Shown piece by piece: positions 53,900 to 64,000 of a DNA stretch of 64,000 nucleotides. The notes under the pieces are model-generated. The model was not told the origin of the DNA and ran no database searches. It saw only the letters and a program-made list of their open reading frames with translations. Both the position numbers and the translations under genes were made by a program. Source of the DNA: Pseudomonas entomophila (GTDB lineage Bacteria; Pseudomonadota; Gammaproteobacteria; Pseudomonadales; Pseudomonadaceae); contig NZ_CP063832.1 in assembly GCF_023277925.1 (NCBI RefSeq), forward strand, positions 4,276,501 through 4,340,500. Direction: 5' to 3'. How positions within the stretch are numbered: the stretch's first letter is position 1; every line of letters begins with the position of its first letter.

Positions 53900-53962
53900 T
53901 TCGCCGGCAAGCCGGCTCCAGTGGGGACGTGCCATACCTGTAGGAGCCGGCTTGCCGGCGAA
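53900..53962. repeat. REP pair (inverted)
   Basis: TTCGCCGGCAAGCCGGCTCC and inverted GGAGCCGGCTTGCCGGCGAA lie between the convergent GNAT and oadA genes. Confidence 0.85.
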
Positions 53963-53978
53963 CAGGCCACTTTTCCAG

Positions 53979-54006
53979 CAAAAAAAAAGGGGAGCATCCG
54001 CCCCCC
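53979..54006 (-). terminator. Rho-independent terminator after oadA
   Basis: On the minus strand GGGGGGCGGATGCTCCCC forms a short G+C-rich stem followed by nine T. It lies 32 bases after the oadA stop. Confidence 0.8.
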
Positions 54007-54038
54007 AGAGGTTAACCGCTTGCAGATGAAGGCTTCTG

Positions 54039-55847
54039 TCAGCCTTCGATCTCGATCAGGATTTCGCCCGGTGTCACCCGGTCGCCCTTGGCCACGTGGA
54101 TGGCCACGACCTTGCCGGCGATGGCCGCCTGGACCTCGGTTTCCATCTTCATCGCCTCGGTGATCAGCACCGCCTGCCCAGCCTTGACCACATCGCCTTC
54201 CTTGACCAGCACATCGACGATGTTGCCCGGCATGCTGGTGCTGACATGGCCTGGCTCACTGGCCTGCTTGCGCTTGCTGCCGCCACCACCAACGAAGTCG
54301 TTGAGCGGCTCGAACACCACTTCTTCGGGCATGCCGTCGATGGACAGGTAGAAGTGGCGCTTACCTTCGGCCTTGACGCCCACGCCAGTGATGTCGACGC
54401 GGTAGGTCTCGCCGTGCACGTCGATGACGAACTCGGTCGGCACACCCTCACCGCCCACCGAACCCACCGCGCCGGCCTCCGGAATCGGCAGCAGGGCTTC
54501 GGGCTTGAGGGTGCCGGCTTCGCGCTCCTCGAGGAACTTGCGGCCGATGTCGGGGAACATGGCGAAGGTCAGCACGTCTTCCTCGGATTGCGCGAGGTTG
54601 CCGATATCGGCGCGCAGCTTGGCCATTTCCGGCTTGAGCAGGTCAGCCGGGCGCACGTCGATCACTTCCTCGCTACCAATGGCCTGGCGGCGCAGTTGCT
54701 CGTTGACCACGCCCGGGGCCTTGCCGTAACCACCCTGCAGGTACAGCTTTACTTCGTTGGTGATGGTCTTGTAGCGCTCGCCGGCCAGCACGTTGAAGAA
54801 CGCCTGGGTGCCGACGATCTGCGAGGTCGGGGTCACCAGTGGCGGGAAGCCGAGGTCTTCGCGAACGCGCGGGATTTCCGCCAGCACTTCGTTCATGCGG
54901 CTAAGGGCGCCCTGCTCCTTGAGCTGGTTGGCCAGGTTGGAAATCATCCCGCCCGGTACCTGGTTCACCTGCACGCGGGTGTCCACGGCGGTGAACTCGC
55001 TCTCGAACTGGTGGTACTTCTTGCGCACGGCGTAGAAGTACAGGCCGATCTCCTGCAGCAGTTCCAGGTCCAGGCCGGTGTCGAACTCGCTGCCCTTGAG
55101 CGCGGCGACCATCGACTCGGTGCCTGGGTGGCTGGTGCCCCAGGCAAAGCTGGAGATCGCGGTGTCGATGTGGTCAACACCGTTTTCAACGGCCTTGAGC
55201 TGGCACATGGCGGCCAGGCCGGCGGTGTCATGGGAATGGATGAACACCGGCAGCGACTGCTCGGCCTTCAGCGCCTTGACCAGCTCGCCGGTGGCGAACG
55301 GCGTGAGCAGGCCGGCCATGTCCTTGATCGCCACCGAGTCGCAGCCCATGGCTTCCATCTGCTTGGCCTGCTGTACAAATGCATCGACGGTGTGTACCGG
55401 GCTGGTGGTGTAGGCGATGGTGCCCTGGGCGTGCTTGCCGGCAGCTTTTACAGCCTCGATGGCCACACGCAGGTTACGTACGTCGTTCATGGCGTCGAAG
55501 ATGCGGAACACATCGATGCCGTTGACTGCGGCCTTGGCGACGAAGGCCTTGACCACGTCATCGCTGTAGTGCCGGTAGCCAAGCAGGTTCTGGCCACGCA
55601 GGAGCATCTGCAGGCGCGTGTTGGGCAATGCGGCGCGCAGCTTGCGCAGGCGCTCCCACGGGTCTTCCTTGAGGAAGCGCACGCAGGCGTCGAAGGTGGC
55701 ACCGCCCCAGACTTCCAGCGACCAGTAGCCGACCTTGTCGAGCTTGTCACAGATGGGCAGCATGTCTTCGGTGCGCATGCGGGTGGCCAGCAGGGACTGG
55801 TGGGCGTCGCGCAGGATCGTGTCGGTGACAAAGATTTTCTTGGACAT
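54039..55847 (-). CDS. oadA: Pyruvate carboxylase subunit B / oxaloacetate decarboxylase alpha-like
   Basis: The 602-residue protein has an N-terminal carboxyltransferase domain (about 5-300, with DTILRDAHQSLLATRMRTEDM and the Lys in VAIKDMAGLLTP), a PYC/OADA linker domain, and a C-terminal biotinyl domain with EAMKMET (biotin on the Lys). With PycA it carboxylates pyruvate to oxaloacetate. No sodium-pump beta or gamma subunit is adjacent, so the cytoplasmic carboxylase role is favoured. ATG 55847 follows GAGGAA. It begins 11 bases after the pycA stop. Confidence 0.95.
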   Translation of the reverse strand: MSKKIFVTDTILRDAHQSLLATRMRTEDMLPICDKLDKVGYWSLEVWGGATFDACVRFLKEDPWERLRKLRAALPNTRLQMLLRGQNLLGYRHYSDDVVKAFVAKAAVNGIDVFRIFDAMNDVRNLRVAIEAVKAAGKHAQGTIAYTTSPVHTVDAFVQQAKQMEAMGCDSVAIKDMAGLLTPFATGELVKALKAEQSLPVFIHSHDTAGLAAMCQLKAVENGVDHIDTAISSFAWGTSHPGTESMVAALKGSEFDTGLDLELLQEIGLYFYAVRKKYHQFESEFTAVDTRVQVNQVPGGMISNLANQLKEQGALSRMNEVLAEIPRVREDLGFPPLVTPTSQIVGTQAFFNVLAGERYKTITNEVKLYLQGGYGKAPGVVNEQLRRQAIGSEEVIDVRPADLLKPEMAKLRADIGNLAQSEEDVLTFAMFPDIGRKFLEEREAGTLKPEALLPIPEAGAVGSVGGEGVPTEFVIDVHGETYRVDITGVGVKAEGKRHFYLSIDGMPEEVVFEPLNDFVGGGGSKRKQASEPGHVSTSMPGNIVDVLVKEGDVVKAGQAVLITEAMKMETEVQAAIAGKVVAIHVAKGDRVTPGEILIEIEG

Positions 55848-55858
55848 TGTTCGGTTCC

Positions 55859-57274
<1,416 letters not shown>

Positions 57275-57375
57275 TGGAGTCTTCCCAAAGCCGTAGGAAC
57301 AGACGATCCGGTTCTACCGGTCGGCGCGTGACCAGACGTCGCTGGCCAGTCGCATATTCACCCTAGCGCCGAAGG

Positions 57376-57393
57376 TTGATAAACAAAAATCAA
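57376..57393. promoter_or_regulatory. Candidate LysR operator between pycA and its regulator
   Basis: TTGAT-N8-ATCAA is a perfect inverted repeat in an A+T-rich stretch. An overlapping ACAAA/TTTGT repeat adds a second symmetry. It lies about 100 bases from pycA and 71 from the LysR start. Confidence 0.5.
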
Positions 57394-57463
57394 TATTTGT
57401 TAGAGGTAGTATTAGCAAAAGCTTATAGTCAGGTAACAAAGTTTTGCTTGGGCTTGGAATAAA

Positions 57464-58426
57464 ATGCGTAAGTCCCTGATGCGTATGACTTTACGTCAGC
57501 TACAGGTGTTCAACGAGGTGTGCGATTTACGCTCCTACAGCCGAGCTGCCGAGGAGATGTCGCTGACGCAACCCGCCGTTAGTCTACAAATCCGTCAGCT
57601 TGAGGAGCTGGTCGGCCAGCCGCTGTTCGAGTATGTCGGCAAGAAGCTCTACCTGACCGAGGCAGCCGAGGCGCTGCAGCGCGCCAGCCGGGATATTTTC
57701 GGGCGTTTGGAAAACCTCGACATGCAGCTGTCGGACATGCAGGGCTCACTGCAGGGGCAACTGAAACTGGCGATCGAGTCCAGCGCCAAGTACTTCGTGC
57801 CACACCTGTTCGCCGCCTTCAAGCAGCAGCACCCGGAGGTCAACCTCACCCTGACGGTCGTCAACCGGGCCCAGGCGATCCGGCGCCTGTCGGACAACCG
57901 CGACGACCTGACCATCATGTCCATGGTGCCCCAGGACATGGGACTGGAGTTCCTGCCTTTCCTCAACAACCCGATTGTCGCCGTGGCGCCACCAGACCAT
58001 CCGCTGTGCAAGCTCGAACAGCTGCGCCTGCAAGACCTCGAGCCTCATACCCTGCTGGTCCGCGAGCAGGGGTCGGGCACGCGCAAGGCCTGCGAGGAGT
58101 TCTTCAAGGACAAGCGTGTGCACTTCACCCAGACCCTCGAAGTGGCCTCCACCGATGCCCAACGCGAGTGCGTGGTGGCCGGCCTGGGCATCGCCCTGCT
58201 GACCCGCCATGCGGTGAACCTTGAGCTGGCCACCGGCGTGCTCAAGGAACTACCGGTGGAGGAGCTACCGTTGTACCGCAGCTGGTGCCTGGTGCAATCG
58301 AAGACCAAGCGGCAATCACCGGTGGCGTTGGCGTTCCAGGCGTTCATTCGCAGCGAACGTGCAAAGATCAGCGAGCTTGTGGAGCGCTTCTCGGGGAAGT
58401 TGCCGCCGATACCTGCCACACCGTGA
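57464..58426 (+). CDS. pycR: LysR-family regulator, probable PycR (CbbR-like)
   Basis: The 320-residue protein has an HTH (LRSYSRAAEEMSLTQPAVSLQIRQLEE) and a CbbR-like effector domain. It is divergent from pycA-oadA across 189 bases, as PycR is in P. aeruginosa, so it should control pyruvate carboxylase. ATG 57464 (MRKSLMRM) is used; MRM could also serve. Its last 59 bases overlap a small convergent gene. Confidence 0.88.
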   Translation: MRKSLMRMTLRQLQVFNEVCDLRSYSRAAEEMSLTQPAVSLQIRQLEELVGQPLFEYVGKKLYLTEAAEALQRASRDIFGRLENLDMQLSDMQGSLQGQLKLAIESSAKYFVPHLFAAFKQQHPEVNLTLTVVNRAQAIRRLSDNRDDLTIMSMVPQDMGLEFLPFLNNPIVAVAPPDHPLCKLEQLRLQDLEPHTLLVREQGSGTRKACEEFFKDKRVHFTQTLEVASTDAQRECVVAGLGIALLTRHAVNLELATGVLKELPVEELPLYRSWCLVQSKTKRQSPVALAFQAFIRSERAKISELVERFSGKLPPIPATP

Positions 58427-58586
58427 TGTCCTGCAAGTCGGGGTAGTCGGCGATGTCACGCAGCAGCTGGCGCTGGTCGCAGTAACTCTCGATGGCGCGG
58501 CGATACTCCATGCGGCGCTGGTCCTTTTCCTGCTGCTTACGAGCTTTGGCGTTGGGTTGGTACACACCGTCGTGATCACGTGCCAT
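58368..58586 (-). CDS. Small basic protein, PA3496-like
   Basis: The 72-residue open frame starts MARDHDGVYQPNAKARKQQE and is Arg/Gln/Glu-rich, with DQRRMEYRRAIESYCDQRQL as a helical core. It resembles a small Pseudomonas family I recall as PA3496-like, of unproven envelope role. GGAG lies 8 bases before ATG 58586, which supports translation. It overlaps the LysR 3' end by 59 bases on the opposite strand. Confidence 0.65.
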   Translation of the reverse strand: MARDHDGVYQPNAKARKQQEKDQRRMEYRRAIESYCDQRQLLRDIADYPDLQDITVWQVSAATSPRSAPQAR

Positions 58587-58696
58587 TGCCTGTCTCCCAG
58601 ATAGGATGCGGGGAGCTTCAGACTGGCCTCAGGGGTTTACAGTTTGGCGGTGGAATGGTGACAGAATCGTGAATTTTTGCAGCTTTCACGGACCTG

Positions 58697-58752
58697 TTCG
58701 CCGGCAAGCCGTCTCCTACATGATTGGCTGTAGGAGCCGGCTTGCCGGCGAA
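58697..58752. repeat. REP pair (inverted)
   Basis: TTCGCCGGCAAGCCGTCTCC and inverted GGAGCCGGCTTGCCGGCGAA flank about 16 bases, after the HexR-like gene end. Confidence 0.85.
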
Positions 58753-58765
58753 AACGTCTATGCAA

Positions 58766-59632
58766 TCAGTCGTCGGTAGCCTTGATCGACTTGGGCGACA
58801 AACGCAGGCTACGCAAGCTGCGCTTCACGCTCTTGAGGTGGTTGACCAGGCTCGGCCCGCGGGCCATGGCCACGCCCATGGCCAGCACGTCGATCACCAC
58901 CAGGTGAGCGATGCGCGAGGTCAGCGGCGTATAGATTTCGGTGTCTTCGTGCACGTCGATGGCCAGGTTGACGGTCGACAGCTCCGCCAGCGGTGTCTGG
59001 CTCGGGCACAGGGTGATCAGGTTGGCGCCGCTCTCACGCACCAGGTTGGCGGTGATCAGCAGGTCCTTCGAACGCCCTGACTGCGAGATGCACACTGCCA
59101 CATCGCCGGGCTTCAAGGTGACCGCCGACATCGCCTGCATGTGCGGGTCGGAATAGGCGGCGGCGCTAAGCAGCAGGCGGAAGAACTTATGCTGGGCATC
59201 GGCGGCCACCGCGCCCGACGCGCCAAACCCATAGAACTCCACGCGCTGGGCCTGGGCCATGGCCGTCACCGCCTGCTGCAACGCTTGTGGGTCGAGGTGC
59301 TCGCGCACCTCCATCAACGTGTGCAGGGTGGTGTCGAAGATCTTCAGGCTGTAGTCGGCGACCGAGTCGTCTTCATGGATGGCGAACTGGCCGAAACTGG
59401 CGCCCGCAGCCAGGCTCTGCGCCAGCTTGAGCTTGAGGTCCTGGAAGCCCGAGCAACCGATCGCCCGGCAGAAACGCACGATGGTCGGCTCGCTGATGCC
59501 CACACTGTGCGCCAGGTCGGCCATGGAGCTGTGCATGACGGCAGCCGGATCGAGCAGCACGTGGTCGGCCACTTTGAGTTCCGATTTGCGCAGCAGGTGG
59601 CGCGATTGGGCGATATGTTGCAACAGATTCAC
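58766..59632 (-). CDS. HexR-like transcriptional regulator (RpiR family)
   Basis: The 288-residue protein has an N-terminal RpiR HTH (about 1-75, with SMADLAHSVGISEPTIVRFCRAIGCSGF) and a SIS sugar-phosphate domain (about 125-255, with FYGFGASGAVAADAQHKFFRL and VCISQSGRSKDLL). HexR represses glucose genes and releases DNA on binding KDPG. It is divergent from zwf, separated by a HexR-type palindrome. The start is GTG 59632 with a weak ribosome site. It may be a paralogue of the main HexR, as no edd, glk or eda gene is here. Confidence 0.9.
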   Translation of the reverse strand: MNLLQHIAQSRHLLRKSELKVADHVLLDPAAVMHSSMADLAHSVGISEPTIVRFCRAIGCSGFQDLKLKLAQSLAAGASFGQFAIHEDDSVADYSLKIFDTTLHTLMEVREHLDPQALQQAVTAMAQAQRVEFYGFGASGAVAADAQHKFFRLLLSAAAYSDPHMQAMSAVTLKPGDVAVCISQSGRSKDLLITANLVRESGANLITLCPSQTPLAELSTVNLAIDVHEDTEIYTPLTSRIAHLVVIDVLAMGVAMARGPSLVNHLKSVKRSLRSLRLSPKSIKATDD

Positions 59633-59676
59633 GGGCTGGACTCGGTTATGATCGGCTGGCCGGGATGTAGCTTTCT

Positions 59677-59691
59677 TGTAGTTATACTACA
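59677..59691. promoter_or_regulatory. HexR operator palindrome TGTAGTTATACTACA
   Basis: A perfect 6+3+6 palindrome matches the published-type HexR consensus TGTAATTAAATTACA in spacing and outer bases. It lies between the HexR-like gene and zwf, 45 bases from the former start and 45 from the latter. Confidence 0.75.
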
Positions 59692-59735
59692 TGCTTGCCA
59701 ACCCGCCCAGCTAAACGAATGTGGAGTGTGGTGGT

Positions 59736-61178
<1,443 letters not shown>

Positions 61179-61253
61179 GCGCCAGCCAGCAGCTTTGTGC
61201 CGCGAAAGGGCTGCGACGCAGCCCCATCCATCCACCTCGAAGAGCGCCCCGTG

Positions 61254-63998
61254 CTAGCGCAATAGATCGGCTGTCGAACGCCCGAGCAGCGCCTGGAACG
61301 ATGCCGCATCGACTGGCCGACTGATCAAGTAGCCCTGCACTTCGTCACAGCCATGCTCACGCAGGAACTGCAACTGCTCGAGCGTCTCCACCCCCTCCGC
61401 GACCACCTTGAGCTGCAAGCTCTTGGCCATCGCTATGATCGCCCGGGTGATCGCTGCGTCCTGACTGCCTTCGAGCAAGCCACGGATGAAGGCCTGGTCG
61501 ATCTTCACGTAATCCACCGGGAAGCGTTTGAGATAGCTTAGCGACGAATAGCCAGTACCAAAATCGTCGATGGCCAGCTTCACGCCCAACGCATGCAACT
61601 GCTCGAAGGTAGAGATGATGTGCTCCACGCTGTCCAGCAACTGGCTTTCGGTCAGCTCCAGTTCCAGCAGGTGCGGCGCCAGCCCGGACTCCTGCAGGAC
61701 CTGGCGTACCAGGCTGACCAGTTTGCCCTGGCGCAACTGGTACACCGACAGGTTGACCGAGACTCGCACCTCCAGCCCCTGGCGCAACCATTCGCAAGCC
61801 TGCCAGCATGCCTGGCGCAGGACGAACTCGCCCATTGGCGCGATCAGCCCGGTCTCCTCCGCCAACCCGATGAACTCGCTGGGCGGCACCATGCCCCACT
61901 CCGGATGCTGCCAGCGCACCAGCGCCTCGGCCGCATGCAATTGCCCCGTGCGCAGGCACAGTTTGGGCTGGTAGTACACCTGCAACTGGCCCTCATCGAT
62001 GGCCTTGCGCAGCTGGTTCTCCAGTTGCAGGCGCTCCAGGGTGCTGGCGCGCAAGCTCTCGGTATAGAACTGGAAGTTGTCGCCCCCCAGGTGCTTGGCG
62101 TGCTGCTTGGCCATGTCGGCCTGGCTGACCAGCGCATTGATGTCGAAGGTGGCGTCCGCCAGCACGCTGATGCCCACCGACGCGCTGACCACCAACTCAT
62201 GGCCGCCCAGCCGCTGTGGCACCCGCAGCTTGTCCAGCAGGCGAGTGGTCACCCGCACCAGGCTCGACAGGTTGGTGTAGCCATCGAACAGGATGGCGAA
62301 CTCGTCACCAGACAACCGTGCCACGGTGTCGGCTTCCGGCACCGCGTTGGCGATACGCTGCGCCATCTTCTTCAACAATTCGTCGGCCAGGTCGTGGCCG
62401 AGGCTTTCGTTGAGCAGCTTGAAACGGTCGAGGTCGACATGCAGCAGTGCCAGGCTGCGCCCGTTCAGCCGCAGACGCTGGGCGGCATCGTGCAGGCGCA
62501 GGCGGAACAGGGCGCGGTTGGCCAGCCCGGTGAGGTCGTCGTAATGGGCAAGGTAGCGCAGGCGCTCTTCCGATTCCCGGCGCGCCGACAGGTCGGTGAA
62601 GAAACCGACAATATTGACGATCCTGCCCCGTGCGTCCCGCACGCTGTTGAGTTGCAACCATTGCGGATAGAGCTCGCCGTTCTTGCGCGCTTCGACCAGC
62701 TCGCCCTGCCAGCCACCATGCTGCTCCAGCGCCTGTTCGATGGCTTGGCTGTGGCGTCGCGCGTCACGACTGCAGGGCAGTTCCAGACCGTTGCGGGCGA
62801 TGAGTTCGGCACGGCCGTAGCCGGTGACGTCGCAGAACGCCTGGTTGACCGCCAGCAACTGGTAGTCGGCTGCCAGGATGGCGATGCCTTCACTGGCCGC
62901 CTCGAACACCGTGGCGGCCAGGCGCTGCTGTTCCTCCTGCTCCTTGCGCGCGGTGATGTCACGGCGGGTACCCAGCATGCGCATGACCTTGCCATCGGCA
63001 GCCCGCTCCACTGCCCGGCCACGGTCCTCGATCCAGCACCAGTGCCCCTGGACGTGACGTATGCGGTACTCGACCCGGTAGTCCTCGGTGCGCCCTTTGA
63101 GGTGTTCAACCAGCGTACGCCGCAACAGCGGCACATCGTCGGGGTGCAGCCGCGGCTTGAGGTCGGCCCGGACCGAGCGCACCTGGTTGGAGTCCAGGCC
63201 AAACAGCGCCTGCAACTGCGTGTGGTGGACCTGATCGGTTTCCAGGTTCCAGTCCCACAAGCCCAGCTCGCTCGCCTCGAGCGCCAGGGCCAGGCGCTGC
63301 TCGCTCTTGCTCAACGCCTGGTTGGCCAGGTCCAGCTCATGGCTGCGCTGTGCCACCCGCCGCTCCAGGCCCGCGTGTGCCTGGCGCAGCTCTTCTTCAG
63401 CCTGGCGGCGCTGGCGGACTTCGCCGCTGAGCTGGTGGTTGAGGTCCTCGCCATGACGCTGGGCACTCTGCAGGTGCTCGATCAAAGCCTGGTTCTGGAA
63501 CCGGCGCAGCAGGCCACGTTCGATCAGCCGGTTGACCTGCCAGGCCACCACCATCAGCGCCATCAGCAGGATCAGCCCCAGCCAGCCCCAGCCGCGCTGG
63601 TGACCGGCATCATAGACGAACAGGAAGGCGATCGGCGGCAGCAGGCAGGGCAAGGCGAAACTGAGAAAGGCCGGCAGGCTCACGGCGTAGGCGACACTGG
63701 CCGACAACGCCGCCGCCCCCAGCAAGCCGAACACCCAGGCCTGCTGCACAAAGTTGTCCACAGGCACCAGGGCGATCGCCGCGCTGGCCAGGGTCAAACC
63801 GCTGAACGCCGACCCAAACAGGAACATGCGCCGCCAGGTCGGCCTGGCCTGGCGCGCTGGCGTAGCCGCATCGAAAGCCGCCACCTGGATAACCCGCAGG
63901 GCCACCAGGGCCACCAACCAGGCCATCCACACGCCAACCTGCAGGTAGCGTGCAGGGCTCCACAACAGCCAGGCACTCAGCAGGCCGGTGATCAACAT
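61254..63998 (-). CDS. GGDEF/EAL cyclic-di-GMP protein with membrane sensor (probably 5' partial)
   Basis: The 914 residues seen comprise an N-terminal membrane region with about six hydrophobic helices (1-165), a coiled-coil (about 175-240), two PAS domains (about 245-500), a GGDEF domain (about 510-670) and an EAL domain (about 680-914). The GGDEF site reads SGDEF, still compatible with cyclase activity in some proteins. The EAL core is intact: EALVRW, then ELTESQLL, AIDDFGTGYSSL, VKIDQAF and AEGVET. So phosphodiesterase activity is the safer call. The first helix begins at the window edge (MLITGLLSAW), so the true start may lie beyond 64000. Confidence 0.9.
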   Translation of the reverse strand: MLITGLLSAWLLWSPARYLQVGVWMAWLVALVALRVIQVAAFDAATPARQARPTWRRMFLFGSAFSGLTLASAAIALVPVDNFVQQAWVFGLLGAAALSASVAYAVSLPAFLSFALPCLLPPIAFLFVYDAGHQRGWGWLGLILLMALMVVAWQVNRLIERGLLRRFQNQALIEHLQSAQRHGEDLNHQLSGEVRQRRQAEEELRQAHAGLERRVAQRSHELDLANQALSKSEQRLALALEASELGLWDWNLETDQVHHTQLQALFGLDSNQVRSVRADLKPRLHPDDVPLLRRTLVEHLKGRTEDYRVEYRIRHVQGHWCWIEDRGRAVERAADGKVMRMLGTRRDITARKEQEEQQRLAATVFEAASEGIAILAADYQLLAVNQAFCDVTGYGRAELIARNGLELPCSRDARRHSQAIEQALEQHGGWQGELVEARKNGELYPQWLQLNSVRDARGRIVNIVGFFTDLSARRESEERLRYLAHYDDLTGLANRALFRLRLHDAAQRLRLNGRSLALLHVDLDRFKLLNESLGHDLADELLKKMAQRIANAVPEADTVARLSGDEFAILFDGYTNLSSLVRVTTRLLDKLRVPQRLGGHELVVSASVGISVLADATFDINALVSQADMAKQHAKHLGGDNFQFYTESLRASTLERLQLENQLRKAIDEGQLQVYYQPKLCLRTGQLHAAEALVRWQHPEWGMVPPSEFIGLAEETGLIAPMGEFVLRQACWQACEWLRQGLEVRVSVNLSVYQLRQGKLVSLVRQVLQESGLAPHLLELELTESQLLDSVEHIISTFEQLHALGVKLAIDDFGTGYSSLSYLKRFPVDYVKIDQAFIRGLLEGSQDAAITRAIIAMAKSLQLKVVAEGVETLEQLQFLREHGCDEVQGYLISRPVDAASFQALLGRSTADLLR

Positions 63999-64000
63999 GA

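Noticed and set aside
61206..61225. GGGCTGCGACGCAGCCC hairpin as a zwf terminator
   Set aside because: The stem is real but has almost no loop and no T tract on either strand, so I did not list it as a terminator.

Overview
The window is a G+C-rich, densely coded stretch of a Pseudomonas chromosome, most likely from the P. putida group. The evidence is gene content and order (rpoZ-spoT-ridA, exbB-exbD-tonB, oxyR-recG, rubA-rubB, ubiC-ubiA, phoB-phoR, phoU-pstBACS, purEK, aspA, oadA-pycA, hexR-like/zwf) together with the many REP elements of the TTCGCCGGCAAGCCGGCTCC type. No rRNA, tRNA, CRISPR array, prophage or insertion sequence was found. Gene calls rest on motif recognition and remembered family lengths, not on a search.

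Layout. Bases 1-3300 hold a gamma-glutamylated-polyamine pair (class I amidotransferase hydrolase and glutamine-synthetase-like ligase) with a divergent LysR regulator. Bases 3500-7200 hold rpoZ, spoT, ridA and a lipoprotein. Bases 7200-10400 hold an epimerase-like gene and the TonB energising complex. Bases 10500-15000 hold oxyR, recG and an HDOD protein. Bases 15100-19500 hold an SCP2-like protein, HU, rubredoxin with its reductase, and ubiCA. Bases 19600-32500 are a phosphate block: phoBR, a CNNM/CorC-type membrane protein, an M23 peptidase, a receiver protein with a PilZ-like tail, then phoU-pstB-pstA-pstC-pstS, with three Pho-box-like sites. Bases 32600-41000 hold an MFS transporter, a thioesterase, a hexose-phosphate mutarotase, small envelope genes, purEK and a LysR/aspA pair.

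Bases 41034-46895 are the accessory part: an orphan type VI secretion module on the minus strand, read as vgrG, DUF4123 adaptor, a low-G+C secreted lipoprotein (putative immunity protein) and a class 3 lipase effector. No T6SS structural genes are nearby, so it would have to load onto an apparatus encoded elsewhere. Bases 47100-50450 hold an AraC regulator, an acetylpolyamine deacetylase and a polyamine-type binding protein, a second polyamine theme. Bases 50500-53900 hold a MocR regulator divergent from paiB and two GNAT genes. Bases 54000-58600 hold the two-subunit biotin carboxylase (pycA/oadA) and its likely LysR regulator. Bases 58700-61200 hold a HexR-type regulator divergent from zwf across a near-ideal HexR palindrome. 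The window closes inside a GGDEF/EAL protein whose N-terminus may lie outside.

The strongest leads are the T6SS lipase module, the enlarged PstC/PstA permeases, a Pho box only 22 bases from the pstC start, and a 12-base tandem repeat encoding the MocR linker.
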